A DNA stretch of 27,278 bases. Source: a virus. The DNA lies in IMG/VR virus record IMGVR_UViG_3300035698_015990, positions 1-27,278 of that record. The stretch is one strand, 5' to 3'. The position numbers and the translations under genes are program-made. Below, piece by piece: positions 7,392-15,022 of this stretch (the first letter of the stretch is position 1; the number at the start of each line of letters is the position of its first letter). A model generated the notes under the pieces. It saw only the letters and a program-made list of their open reading frames with translations. It had not been told where the DNA came from and did no database searches.

Positions 7392-8633
7392 TGCCAAAAC
7401 AACTTTTAGATACAAATTCTATAAAATGCTATATAATGACCTTTAACGATGTTGAAGATTATTCAGGCGAATGGATAGAGGTAACAAAATATGTTAAAAA
7501 CGTCGGCAGTGTTTCCGAGGGAATAGATTCAAGCGATTTACAGCTAGGAGTCTTTTTTAAATTCAAATATTTCAGTTACGCTTGTGAATAGAACTGGGAA
7601 ATTTTCTGATATTGATATCACTACTTCTATTTTTAATTATAAAAGAAGCGATTCAAAATTTAAAATAACTTATGACATTGATGATAATTTTGCTCAATGC
7701 GGCGGGTGCTTTGTTGATGAGGCTATGCTGGGCGAAGAAGTTGATTTATATACGGGTTTAATAAATGATGAATCACTATCAGAAGACGCAAAGGCAGAGA
7801 ATGTCAAATTTAAAGTCTTAGGTTTAGAGTCAATATTTAGTAGAGTGGAGGTTCCATTTTCTTCGCTTTCAATCGGTGATACTATAGCAGAAGCTATATA
7901 TATTGTATTAAATCAAACTTCAATTACTGATTTAATGACCGTAAGTGCTTCAAACATAAATCCAAGTTTAGATCAGGCAATAGATTCTGTTGCAGAGCTT
8001 GAAAACAAAACAGTAAAAAACGCCATAGACGATTTGTTAAACTCCTCAAATTCTGTTTTATGGATAGACGACGGTGTAATTTATGTTGATGAAAGAGAAG
8101 AAAGCACAGATTTAAAAGAAACATTTTACGGTGAGGCTAGCCCTAACGGAGCTGAAAATATAATAAACATTAAGAATTTAAATAATGGACTTCAAAGAAC
8201 TTTTAACTTTATAAATTGGAGCGACACCACGTTAAACGCTAGTGGAGCGGCTTCTATCGCTTTAAGCGGTGTAAGAAAGTTAGATTTTGAAAGTGATCTT
8301 TTTACAAATACTGCTAAGCGACAAAATATATTAGATTCAATTAGGGATGAATTTGAAGACAAAAGACAGGAATTTGAAATAACAACATCTCTAAATTATG
8401 ATACCATAGCCTTAAGACTTTTAGATAAAATAAGTGTAGATTATCCAACAGTTGTTTATCCGACACTTGGTTTTGATTTACCAATATGCAATCAAGCGGT
8501 ATGCGGTTCTGCAATTTTGCCTTTTGGTTTATGGAGTATGAATATTGATAGCACAGAAAGATATAAAATTATAAAAAGAACTTATAATATAAAAACACTA
8601 GAGGCGGTTTTTAAATTAAGAAAGGTTGACTAA
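7391..8633 (+). CDS. Baseplate hub/tail-tip protein gene with a +1 frameshift
   Basis: Frame one (7391-7591) encodes IKCYIMTFNDVEDYSGEW, then ITKYV-like hub sequence. It runs off at a T6 tract (7553-7558) into an unrelated tail and TAG. The continuation lies in the +1 frame, open from 7548 to 8633. Removing one T joins them smoothly as LGVF-LNSNISVTLVNRTG to give about 413 residues. The second frame could start at GTG 7584 but has no ribosome site. The C-terminal ERYKIIKRTYNIKTLEAVFK resembles the end of gp27-like tail hubs. Three readings fit: a sequencing error, a real mutation, or programmed slippage. The hub function is inferred from position and style. Confidence 0.65.
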
Positions 8634-9406
8634 TGGGTAGCAATACAATTCCAGATAGAACCAATGGTCAAACAATAGATCAGACATGGTTTAATGTTTT
8701 GAAATCAGTTTTAAAATTAGATTTTATTTGTAGAAATACAAGCGGAGTCGTAACAGATCTTGCTGGAAGTCTTGGAAGTAGTTCTTACAGGTGGTTAAAA
8801 TCATTTGTTGCAAGTGGCGGAAACTTTTGCGGTGAGCTTTCAGATATTCATACATATAATGGAACTGTGAAAATCCCTCAAGGTTGGATGATAAGAAATG
8901 GGGATCAAATAACAGAAGCAGCCTATGAAGCGCAGACAGACAAGACAACAGGCGATTGGGATAAATATGTTGTGTCAAGTCCATTAGAAAATCTATATAC
9001 TCCAAACAGTGTTGGAAAATATTTAGTTGGAGTAGCTACAACGCCTGAAACAGGAGTCGGAGCAATCGCAGCGGTTGGAATCGCAGGTCATGAAATTGAT
9101 ATAGCTCACACACATGTAGTTTATGACCATAATCATAGAACTTATAGAGTTCAATTAAATTATAGTGGTACTGGTGATAGAATAACAGTTTATAATTCTA
9201 GCGGATCAGAAGTGGTAATGTCAACAGGCGATGTGGACGACGTAGCAATCGGTGGTATTTTCATGACAACTACTTCAGCAAATGTCCAAGACGCAGATAT
9301 GTATACCGGAGTGACGCCGATTACAGCAGCCAGTTCATTATCAGCTACGCAAAGTATTCAGCCAAGATCAATTGAAGCTATACCATTAATTAGAATAATA
9401 AGTTAG
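8633..9406 (+). CDS. Tail fibre / tail-tip protein with HxH motifs
   Basis: The N-terminus (TIPDRTNGQTIDQTWFNVL) matches that of the next gene product, so it is probably a shared virion-attachment domain. Residues 75-100 are collar-like (VKIPQGWMIRNGDQIT). The segment IAHTHVVYDHNHRTY near residue 158 contains HxH pairs, like metal-coordinating fibre tips known from T4 gp37-type proteins. The end, SIQPRSIEAIPLIRII, is a typical fibre terminus. The protein should contact the host receptor. It overlaps the previous gene by 1 nt and is followed by AGGGGA for the next. Confidence 0.75.
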   Translation: MGSNTIPDRTNGQTIDQTWFNVLKSVLKLDFICRNTSGVVTDLAGSLGSSSYRWLKSFVASGGNFCGELSDIHTYNGTVKIPQGWMIRNGDQITEAAYEAQTDKTTGDWDKYVVSSPLENLYTPNSVGKYLVGVATTPETGVGAIAAVGIAGHEIDIAHTHVVYDHNHRTYRVQLNYSGTGDRITVYNSSGSEVVMSTGDVDDVAIGGIFMTTTSANVQDADMYTGVTPITAASSLSATQSIQPRSIEAIPLIRIIS

Positions 9407-9414
9407 GGGACACA

Positions 9415-9855
9415 ATGAGTGTATTTAGCGACATTCCAGTAAGAACAAATGGAAACAGAATTTTAAGTGCATGGTTTAATAACATAAGAACAACCCTTAT
9501 AAGTGTTTTTGGAGCGGGAGCAATTGAAGAAACACAATTCACAATTCCAAACGGATCGACGGGAAGTGTAACGGCTTTAAGTTTTGACGGTTCTTTATAT
9601 CGTGGTGGTATTGTTGATTATATTGTTTATGGTTCTACTGACGATGAAGAATATTCAAGATGTGGAAGAATGTTTTTAGCATACAAAACAACCGCAGGAA
9701 CTTGGGAAATTTCAGACAGCGGCAGCGGTGACGATGGAGTTACTTTTGATATTGATAATTCTGGTCAAGTAACATATGATTCAAATACAATGAGTGGCGC
9801 AAATTATACTAGAAAAATGAGATTTAAAGCCACAACTATTTTAGTGGAGGTTTAA
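9415..9855 (+). CDS. Short tail fibre-like protein sharing an N-terminal anchor
   Basis: This 146-residue protein opens SDIPVRTNGNRILSAWFNNI. This aligns by eye with the N-terminus of the preceding fibre (IPxRTNGxxIxxxWFN), pointing to paralogous attachment domains for the same tail site. The remainder is beta-rich with acidic loops (GSTDDEEYSRCG, SGSGDDGVTFDID) and has no recognised family. A short fibre, tip lid or fibre-attachment subunit are all possible. AGGGGA precedes the ATG. Its stop overlaps the ribosome site region of the following gene, indicating coupling. Confidence 0.6.
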   Translation: MSVFSDIPVRTNGNRILSAWFNNIRTTLISVFGAGAIEETQFTIPNGSTGSVTALSFDGSLYRGGIVDYIVYGSTDDEEYSRCGRMFLAYKTTAGTWEISDSGSGDDGVTFDIDNSGQVTYDSNTMSGANYTRKMRFKATTILVEV

Positions 9856-10800
9856 TTGAAATTATTTATTTATTTATTAGCTTTTCTTAGTTGCTATATT
9901 TGTTTCGGTGCGCATGTTGTAGATACTGAAAGTGTTTTTAAAGCCCCAATGTTAGTCGGAGTCGCAAGCACTGGTAGCACAGCTGATTCTAGCGCCATGA
10001 TAGAAATAAAATCTACGACTAGAGGATTTTTACCACCTAAAATGACATCTACGCAAAGAGATGCTATTTCTTCAGTCGTTGAAGGCGTACAAATACATAA
10101 TACGACAACTAAAATCCCTCAGTATTATAATGGATCTAAATGGACAAACCCGCAAGCTGACATTATAGATGCAATCGGTGAGTTAATTATAGGAAGTGTT
10201 TCAAGTGTAGCAACTACTTTAACCGCTGGCAGCAATGGTCAAGTTTTAACATTAACCACAGGTTCACCAGCATGGGCAACGCCTTCATCTGGAGCGGCTG
10301 TAATTGTTGGAACAATAACTTCATATTCAAATGATAGCGTGCCCGCTGGATATCTTGATTGCGACGGATCAGCCGTTAGCAGAACGACTTATAGCGATTT
10401 GTTCGCAGCTATTAGCACGACTTGGGGTGTTGGGGATGGCTCAACAACTTTTAATTTACCAGACTTAAGAGGCGTGTTCTTAAGGGGTACTGGAACGCAT
10501 GGAACGCTAACAATGGCTGATACAAATGCTTTTGCTGGGCCTTCCGTTGGATCAAGTGAAAATGATAAAGCTCAAGGTCATCAACATATATCTGGGTCTA
10601 TGGGTGGTAATCGTTGGGTTAAAACGAATGTTGCTGGTTCTATAAACGGTCGTGATTGGTACGGTCTAGCAGCAAATTTGACAAATAAAGAAGAAGTGTT
10701 GACAAGTGCTCCAACGACAAATGGAGCATATGGAACGCCTAGGGTTGGTGATGAAACAATCCCAGCCAATTATGGAATAAAATATTTAATAAAATATTAG
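9856..10800 (+). CDS. Tail collar-domain fibre protein with signal peptide
   Basis: This 314-residue protein starts at TTG 9856, preceded by GGAGG. Residues 1-19 (MKLFIYLLAFLSCYICFGA) form a clear Sec signal ending in a cleavable-looking C-F-G-A. About residues 45-95 hold the SSAMIEIKSTTRGFLPPKMT and VQIHNTTTKIPQYYNG motif common in exported fibre-like proteins. About 165-215 is a phage tail-collar domain (VPAGYLDCDGSAVSRTTYSD, then TFNLPDLRGVFLRG). HxH (GHQHISG) and YGIKYLIKY complete a fibre-tip layout. A receptor-binding fibre with an export signal is unusual. It could act on the host surface rather than, or as well as, on the virion. Confidence 0.82.
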   Translation: MKLFIYLLAFLSCYICFGAHVVDTESVFKAPMLVGVASTGSTADSSAMIEIKSTTRGFLPPKMTSTQRDAISSVVEGVQIHNTTTKIPQYYNGSKWTNPQADIIDAIGELIIGSVSSVATTLTAGSNGQVLTLTTGSPAWATPSSGAAVIVGTITSYSNDSVPAGYLDCDGSAVSRTTYSDLFAAISTTWGVGDGSTTFNLPDLRGVFLRGTGTHGTLTMADTNAFAGPSVGSSENDKAQGHQHISGSMGGNRWVKTNVAGSINGRDWYGLAANLTNKEEVLTSAPTTNGAYGTPRVGDETIPANYGIKYLIKY

Positions 10801-10808
10801 GAGAGAAT

Positions 10809-11330
10809 ATGAAATTTTTAATCATAATAATATTATCAACAATAACATCCTATGCTAATCATATTGCATATTCATATAATAAAGATGGTGCTTACGTTGG
10901 CAATGTTAAATGCCAAATAGATCAACTTGACGGTGGATATCTAACACCAGCTAAAGCAACACTGATGAAGCCTCCAAGCGTTTTAATAAACGAGATAGCT
11001 GTTTTCAACGGATCTGAGTGGGAAAAGAAGTTAGATTTTAGGGGTGCTTATTGGTCTAAAATAACAAAAATTAAAACAAGTATAATAGAAATAGGAATAA
11101 GTATTTCGGGAGATTTAACACCATTAGAGCCTACAAATAAATATCATATTTGGGGCGAATCTTCATGGGTTATAGACGAAGCAACAAAAAAAGAAGATGA
11201 GGCGAAAGAACAAGTTAGGGTTGACGCTAAAAATTTATTGAAAGATAAAAAAGGTAAGGTTAAAAATCTTTCCAAGTCTGAATTGGATGACCTAATTGGG
11301 GCTATTTTAATTTTAATAGTAGGAGAATAG
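10809..11330 (+). CDS. Exported tail fibre assembly-like protein
   Basis: This 173-residue protein begins MKFLIIIILSTITSYA, a signal peptide with an SYA-type cleavage site. The body contains KPPSVLINEIAVFNGSEWEK and a later NKYHIWGESSWVIDEATKKE. This resembles the tail-fibre assembly/cap proteins that usually follow fibre genes, whose C-terminal part carries a W-xx-D helix-leading motif. The C-terminal quarter is a charged helical region. Strong AGGAGA site. If it assists the preceding collar protein, both would have to meet in the periplasm, which is consistent since both carry signals. Function is inferred from motif style and gene order. Confidence 0.55.
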   Translation: MKFLIIIILSTITSYANHIAYSYNKDGAYVGNVKCQIDQLDGGYLTPAKATLMKPPSVLINEIAVFNGSEWEKKLDFRGAYWSKITKIKTSIIEIGISISGDLTPLEPTNKYHIWGESSWVIDEATKKEDEAKEQVRVDAKNLLKDKKGKVKNLSKSELDDLIGAILILIVGE

Positions 11331-11331
11331 T

Positions 11332-11625
11332 ATGAAAAAATTATTAGTAATTCTTTTTATCATGGGATTTGTTGTTGGATGCGGTACACCAAAACCAGAA
11401 AAATGCGTAGAGTTTGAAGCAAAAGTTGAGAAGTTTCATTCAATTTTTCTACAAGCAAAAACACTTTCAGACATGGCTTGCGCTATTATAAATCCAAGTG
11501 CTGTAAAATTAACACCCGCAGAGCTTTGCGAAGCTCTAGGAAATGCAACAAGAATAGCTGAAGAAAAATATGAAGAACTTAAAGTAGGTATGATACAAGC
11601 TTGTAAGCTAGTAAACGGAGAATAG
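11332..11625 (+). CDS. Small lipoprotein
   Basis: This 97-residue protein starts with a lipoprotein signal, MKKLLVILFIMGFVVGC, with V-V-G-C as the lipobox and cysteine at about 17. The mature part is helical with several cysteines (KCVEF, MACAII, LCEALG, QACKLV). The family is not recognised. It follows the exported fibre genes and precedes a small membrane protein, so an outer-membrane spanin or a surface-exclusion lipoprotein are both open. AGGAGA precedes the ATG; the following gene starts at TTG one base after its stop. Confidence 0.7.
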   Translation: MKKLLVILFIMGFVVGCGTPKPEKCVEFEAKVEKFHSIFLQAKTLSDMACAIINPSAVKLTPAELCEALGNATRIAEEKYEELKVGMIQACKLVNGE

Positions 11626-11626
11626 T

Positions 11627-11809
11627 TTGTATATTACATTTTTAAAATTTGTTTTATATATTGTTTTTACAACGGTGATAGTTGTTGCGACATTAGATTC
11701 AAAGCTTGAGGCTAAACTGGAAAAAAAAGCAGATGCTAGCATTGTTGTTTTGATTCTTGAAAAGCTTGTAATAATAGAATCAGATATAAAAGAATTATTG
11801 CAAAGATAA
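11627..11809 (+). CDS. Small membrane protein with coiled-coil tail
   Basis: The protein has 60 residues from TTG 11627, with GGAG 6-9 nt upstream. One hydrophobic N-terminal segment (FLKFVLYIVFTTVIVVATLD) is followed by a heptad-like helix (KLEAKLEKKADASIVVLILE). This is the layout of an inner-membrane spanin fragment, a pinholin accessory (XhlA-like) or an antiholin, but it is too short to decide. The next gene is the O-antigen polymerase-like membrane protein. A small inhibitor of the host polymerase, as phage D3 encodes beside its own polymerase, is another possibility. Confidence 0.55.
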   Translation: MYITFLKFVLYIVFTTVIVVATLDSKLEAKLEKKADASIVVLILEKLVIIESDIKELLQR

Positions 11810-11822
11810 TATAATTGTATTA

Positions 11823-11858
11823 CGGTATGCTATGGGATTTAAAAAACATAGCATACTG
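11823..11858 (+). repeat. Inverted repeat enclosing the start codon of the polymerase-like gene
   Basis: GTATGCTATG (11825-11834) and CATAGCATAC (11847-11856) are perfectly complementary across a 12-nt spacer, with one more G:U and one C:G pair outside. The ATG at 11832 lies in the left arm and no ribosome site precedes it. The structure could hide the start in long mRNA or act as an operator. Confidence 0.75.
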
Positions 11859-12968
11859 ATATTCTTTTCACTTTTATTTTTATCAGTATGGAGATATGAG
11901 TTTAGAGGAGTCGTTGATTTTTGGTGGTCTAAATGGACTATAGCGCTTGTTTTTTGTGCGGTCTTAGCATCCTATCATATTTATAAAAAATTCCACATCA
12001 CGATAGCTCTCAGCTTTTTATGGGTGGTTCTAACTGGTCTATATACATTTTCATTTTATGATAATCAATACGCATCTAATGCATTAAGAACACAAATTCT
12101 TTTGAAATATTTTTCAGCATACGCAACATTTTGCTTTATATCTTTATGTTATGCTGCTTTCAAACTTCAAAAATATAGGTCTTCTGTCCTAGCGTCCCTT
12201 GCTTGGTTGTGCCTGTTAAATAGCTTTTATGTTATTGGTCAATGGCTTTGCGGTTTTCATTTCTTAAATCGTGGAGGCTTTTGGGGTAACGGTTCTAATA
12301 ACGCTTGCCTTATTGCTTTTACTTACCCTCTTTTATGGTTGCTACCGATATCGAACAAACATTTAAAAAGATTTTTATTCGTTGCGCCAGTAGTTGCAAT
12401 AATGGTTAGCAAAACATCGGTTCCAGTAGGAACTTTACTTGCAGCTCTTTGCACTTATTTCTTTTTTACTATTAAGAGTCGTAAGAAATATATAATTATG
12501 GCAATACTTGTATCGTCTCTTTTTACCATAGGCCATATTTACGGCAAGTATGCAAGTGAAAATCATGCCTCATTTTTTTATACATCTGGAAGAATTGAAT
12601 TTAATACCATGGTATTAAAAGACTTTATAGAAACTGGAAATCTTTTTATTGGTCAAGGCGTAGGAACTTTTAACGTCTTTGGGCCTTTAATACAGATAAA
12701 AAACAATTATCTAGTTGGATCATGGTTTATATGGAGTCATTCAGATTGGGTGCAATCCGCACATGAAACGGGTTTTATAGGGTTTGCTTTATATTTCATA
12801 ATGTGTATAGCTGTAATTATTTTCGGAATAAAAAGAAAAGAATATGAACTTCTTGCGTGCTTTGTGGCTTATCTTGCATGTGCATTAATGAACTTTCCGA
12901 ATCATTATCCAATTCACGCTTTTTGTGGATTGTCTTTTATAGCATGTCTTACAGTGAGGAAAAAATGA
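11832..12968 (+). CDS. O-antigen polymerase/ligase-like (Wzy/WaaL superfamily) membrane protein
   Basis: This 378-residue polytopic protein has about 9-11 hydrophobic segments (for example IALVFCAVLASYHI, FLWVVLTGLYTF, YIIMAILVSSLFTI). The large loop near residues 252-315 has GRIEFNTMVLKDF, then IGQGVGTF, and SHSDWVQSAHETGFIGF. This is the conserved loop layout of O-antigen polymerases and ligases, with an arginine near the loop start and a histidine followed by a GxxG turn. It would act in the inner membrane on lipid-linked sugar chains. In a phage it is a conversion gene (compare D3 Wzy). No ribosome site; the start lies in an inverted repeat. Its stop overlaps the next ATG (ATGA). Confidence 0.75.
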   Translation: MGFKKHSILIFFSLLFLSVWRYEFRGVVDFWWSKWTIALVFCAVLASYHIYKKFHITIALSFLWVVLTGLYTFSFYDNQYASNALRTQILLKYFSAYATFCFISLCYAAFKLQKYRSSVLASLAWLCLLNSFYVIGQWLCGFHFLNRGGFWGNGSNNACLIAFTYPLLWLLPISNKHLKRFLFVAPVVAIMVSKTSVPVGTLLAALCTYFFFTIKSRKKYIIMAILVSSLFTIGHIYGKYASENHASFFYTSGRIEFNTMVLKDFIETGNLFIGQGVGTFNVFGPLIQIKNNYLVGSWFIWSHSDWVQSAHETGFIGFALYFIMCIAVIIFGIKRKEYELLACFVAYLACALMNFPNHYPIHAFCGLSFIACLTVRKK

Positions 12969-13222
12969 GAATATTTGGGACAATGACAAAACTGGAAAGA
13001 ACAATGATTCAGAGAGTTTTGAATGGATATTTAGGTATATACCAAGCAATCGAATATATTTATCATCAACCAAAAAGTCTAGAGATTTTAGACTATCTTA
13101 TAAGAAATCAGATAGTCGGAGAGCGCTTTGCAATCGTTCTTATAGGTGACTTCAAAGGTGATTTAGATAGCCTTATCACGTGGGCTTTAAAAACAAATAC
13201 TCAAAGACGATTAAAACTTTAA
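12965..13222 (+). CDS. Hypothetical protein coupled to the polymerase-like gene
   Basis: The start is the ATG at 12965, overlapping the upstream stop by 4 nt. The 85-residue product (MRIFGTMTKLERTMIQRVLN...) is soluble and helical, with a central IYHQPKSLEILDYLIRNQIV. I do not recognise it. The upstream in-frame ATG at 12857 lies within the membrane-protein gene and is unlikely. Tight coupling suggests a shared role with the polymerase-like protein, such as modulating polymerisation. Convergent genes begin 24 nt downstream without an evident terminator. Confidence 0.6.
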   Translation: MRIFGTMTKLERTMIQRVLNGYLGIYQAIEYIYHQPKSLEILDYLIRNQIVGERFAIVLIGDFKGDLDSLITWALKTNTQRRLKL

Positions 13223-13246
13223 TCAGCTTGTGACTGTAAGTTGTTG

Positions 13247-13828
13247 TTATCCTTCATATTCGTGCAAACCAAAATAAACATTTATAGTCTTAGCTGTAGC
13301 ACCTATGCAAGCTGCTCTAGCCCATACTTTAGTTCCAGATGCAACCCTAGATGACATTGCGTCACTTATTCCAGAATCATTCTTGTTTGTCCCAGAGATA
13401 TACATAAATTCAGAAAATTCTTCAGCACTTATTAAGGCTGCTAGTCCTGCTGATTCACCACCAGCTATTTGTATTATAAACGGCTCTGTGCTATCTGTTG
13501 TTGTTACTAAAAATCTATGAGAATCAAAATATTTAGAACCTGTATGAACTGGTGTATCTGAAGACCCTAAGACTTGAACCCAATTACCAAAAGTAGAAAT
13601 ACCTGACAATAGTGGAAAAGGTGCGGTTGCCCCACCGACTCTATCAGCAACATGCGTTTCACCAGTTGCCCCGATACCAGCATCACCAAACCATTTTTCC
13701 CTACCATGTAAATGCCTTTCTATTTCATGTACTCTATATGCTAGTGAATTGTGTTCACCTAAAAGCCCGTCTACTTCCTGATTATCAACCTTATTCGCGC
13801 CCTCATGCGTAACGCTGCCTATTGACAT
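13247..13828 (-). CDS. Probable virion structural protein (minus strand)
   Basis: The start is ATG 13828 after AGGTGG (a GTG nine bases earlier overlaps the ribosome site), giving 193 residues. The helical N-terminus is YRVHEIERHLHGREKWFGDA. A beta-rich, Gly/Ser-rich domain follows with GNWVQVLGSSDTPVHTG, HRFLVTTTDSTEPFIIQI and VYFGLHEYEG. The pattern looks like phage structural proteins I have seen in environmental phages, a helix that may trimerise followed by a globular head. It might be a decoration or fibre protein. It overlaps the stop of the upstream exported gene by 1 nt. Confidence 0.6.
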   Translation of the reverse strand: MSIGSVTHEGANKVDNQEVDGLLGEHNSLAYRVHEIERHLHGREKWFGDAGIGATGETHVADRVGGATAPFPLLSGISTFGNWVQVLGSSDTPVHTGSKYFDSHRFLVTTTDSTEPFIIQIAGGESAGLAALISAEEFSEFMYISGTNKNDSGISDAMSSRVASGTKVWARAACIGATAKTINVYFGLHEYEG

Positions 13829-14319
13829 TATTTCCACCTTTTTGTTATTACTGAAGTTTCAACAGTCGCGGCTGTAGATCCAACAGAACTAACTTGAACT
13901 TGAAATTGAACATAGTTTATAAGCCTGTCTAGATCCCAAGAAACAAAAACTTTTTGGTCTGAATCAACATTAAATTCGTAATATTGATCCTCTACTTTTA
14001 CATCTGCGGCGCTTACTGTTTTTATAGGGAAGTTAAATTCATCTGCATGGGCTGTTGAGTGCTTTACTAGCGCTCTTACTCGCATGTTAGCTGAATCGTT
14101 TACAACTAGATTTAAATAATTTCCTATATTTGAAAAACCACTAACAGCAACTTCACTTCCAAGATCTGCCCATGATGCGCTAAAGCTTTGAGATGATCCA
14201 ACTAATGTAATTGCTGAAGGGCCTTCAAGATTTTTTAGTGAAAGAATTTGTGATGCAGTCTTATATTCTGCGCTTAAAGAAAGTGACATAAATAAAATAA
14301 GTGTAAGTAAATGTTTCAT
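13828..14319 (-). CDS. Exported beta-rich phage structural protein
   Basis: The start is ATG 14319 with GGAG 6 nt upstream. The residues before it (from TTG 14331) would overlap that site. The 163-residue product has a signal (MKHLLTLILFMSLSLSAEYK) followed by a beta-domain typical of phage proteins: SFSASWADLGSEV, NIGNYLNLVVNDSANMRVRA, and a C-terminal YVQFQVQVSSVGSTAATVET. In relatives this domain type occurs in virion surface proteins. It is the fourth virion-like protein with a Sec signal in this window. It leads a two-gene minus-strand unit from a promoter at 14346-14373. Confidence 0.65.
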   Translation of the reverse strand: MKHLLTLILFMSLSLSAEYKTASQILSLKNLEGPSAITLVGSSQSFSASWADLGSEVAVSGFSNIGNYLNLVVNDSANMRVRALVKHSTAHADEFNFPIKTVSAADVKVEDQYYEFNVDSDQKVFVSWDLDRLINYVQFQVQVSSVGSTAATVETSVITKRWK

Positions 14320-14345
14320 TATTTTCTCCAAATAGATTTTAGTTT

Positions 14346-14373
14346 ATTTTATCTTATTTTAAATAACTTGCAA
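14346..14373 (-). promoter_or_regulatory. Leftward half of divergent promoter pair (structural minus unit)
   Basis: Reading leftwards, TTGCAA (14373-14368, self-complementary) is followed after 16 nt by TAAAAT (14351-14346). The -35 hexamer is shared with the rightward promoter. Confidence 0.6.
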
Positions 14374-14395
14374 CTTATTTTTCATGTGTTAAAAT
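14368..14395 (+). promoter_or_regulatory. Rightward half of divergent promoter pair (HNH/lysis unit)
   Basis: TTGCAA (14368-14373), 16 nt, TAAAAT (14390-14395) with an extended -10 TG at 14387-14388. The same palindromic -35 serves both directions at equal distance, so one bound protein could control both. Confidence 0.65.
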
Positions 14396-14436
14396 TAAGC
14401 TAAGTTGATATTTAATTTTTTCTTAGGAGTTACAAA

Positions 14437-14664
14437 ATGAAAAAAGCTTATGATGTAAAAGATTTATTAAACAGATTCAAAAATAGTGGGATTGATATCG
14501 CTGAAGAAGCCGTTGGAAACGTATATCAGGACGTTAAAGACTGGGTGAAAGAGTCCGCAGCTCTTTCAGAAAATAGCATTGACGATCTAGCAGTTAATGT
14601 AATTCCACAACTTGACAAAATTGTTTTGCCGCAGATAGACCGTATCAACGGTAAGGTTGGATAG
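14437..14664 (+). CDS. Small acidic helical protein (75 aa), unknown
   Basis: This 75-residue protein begins MKKAYDVKDLLNRFKNSGID and is rich in Asp, Glu, Val and Ile, ending DRINGKVG. TTAGGAGTTACAAAATG gives a good ribosome site. No family is recognised; the amphipathic helices could mediate membrane or protein contact. It is the first gene of a rightward unit ahead of the HNH protein and an overlapping lipoprotein pair. Confidence 0.6.
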   Translation: MKKAYDVKDLLNRFKNSGIDIAEEAVGNVYQDVKDWVKESAALSENSIDDLAVNVIPQLDKIVLPQIDRINGKVG

Positions 14665-14666
14665 CC

Positions 14667-14996
14667 TTGAAAATATGTAGCTCATGTAAAGAGTCTAAAC
14701 CTTTTGAATGTTTTGGTTTTTTAGCTAAATCAGAAGATAAGCTAAGAGGACAATGTAAAGATTGTCGTAAAGAATATCAGCGAAAAAATAAAGATCATAT
14801 ATATAAATATCAGCATTATATTAAAGATAAAAAACCTTGCGCTGTCTGTGGGGACGCTATAAGCGAAGCCCACCATAGAGATTATTCAAAACCTTTCGAT
14901 ATTTTATGGCTCTGTAAAAAACATCACTCACAACTACATAGAGAGAAAAGAAGAAATGTTGTAGACAAGAAGCATAATAGGAGTATGATATTTTAA
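14667..14996 (+). CDS. HNH/Zn-binding endonuclease-like protein
   Basis: This 109-residue protein starts at TTG 14667, two bases after the previous stop. It has two zinc sites: an N-terminal C4-x2-C7 with C30-x2-C33, and a C-terminal C58-x2-C61 pairing with C83-x2-H86. Between them lies AHHRDYSKPFDILWLCKKHH, the beta-beta-metal HNH core, with the catalytic-type His pair near 69-70. It may be a nicking, packaging-linked or recombination nuclease. HNH proteins near terminase genes help packaging, but no terminase lies here, so a mobile or accessory role is equally likely. Confidence 0.8.
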   Translation: MKICSSCKESKPFECFGFLAKSEDKLRGQCKDCRKEYQRKNKDHIYKYQHYIKDKKPCAVCGDAISEAHHRDYSKPFDILWLCKKHHSQLHREKRRNVVDKKHNRSMIF

Positions 14997-15022
14997 ACTC
15001 CTTAAAATTATTTATTTTAAGT

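Noticed and set aside
8633-10800. Diversity-generating retroelement acting on the fibre genes
   Set aside because: No reverse transcriptase frame and no template/variable repeat pair were seen in the window.
12857-12964. Upstream start at 12857 for the small gene after the polymerase-like gene
   Set aside because: It lies within the membrane protein gene; the ATG at 12965 overlapping the stop by 4 nt is the natural coupled start.
13209-13224. Short palindrome GATTAAAACTTTAATC as terminator between converging genes
   Set aside because: The stem is all A/T apart from the outer pair, the loop is too tight and no U-run follows.
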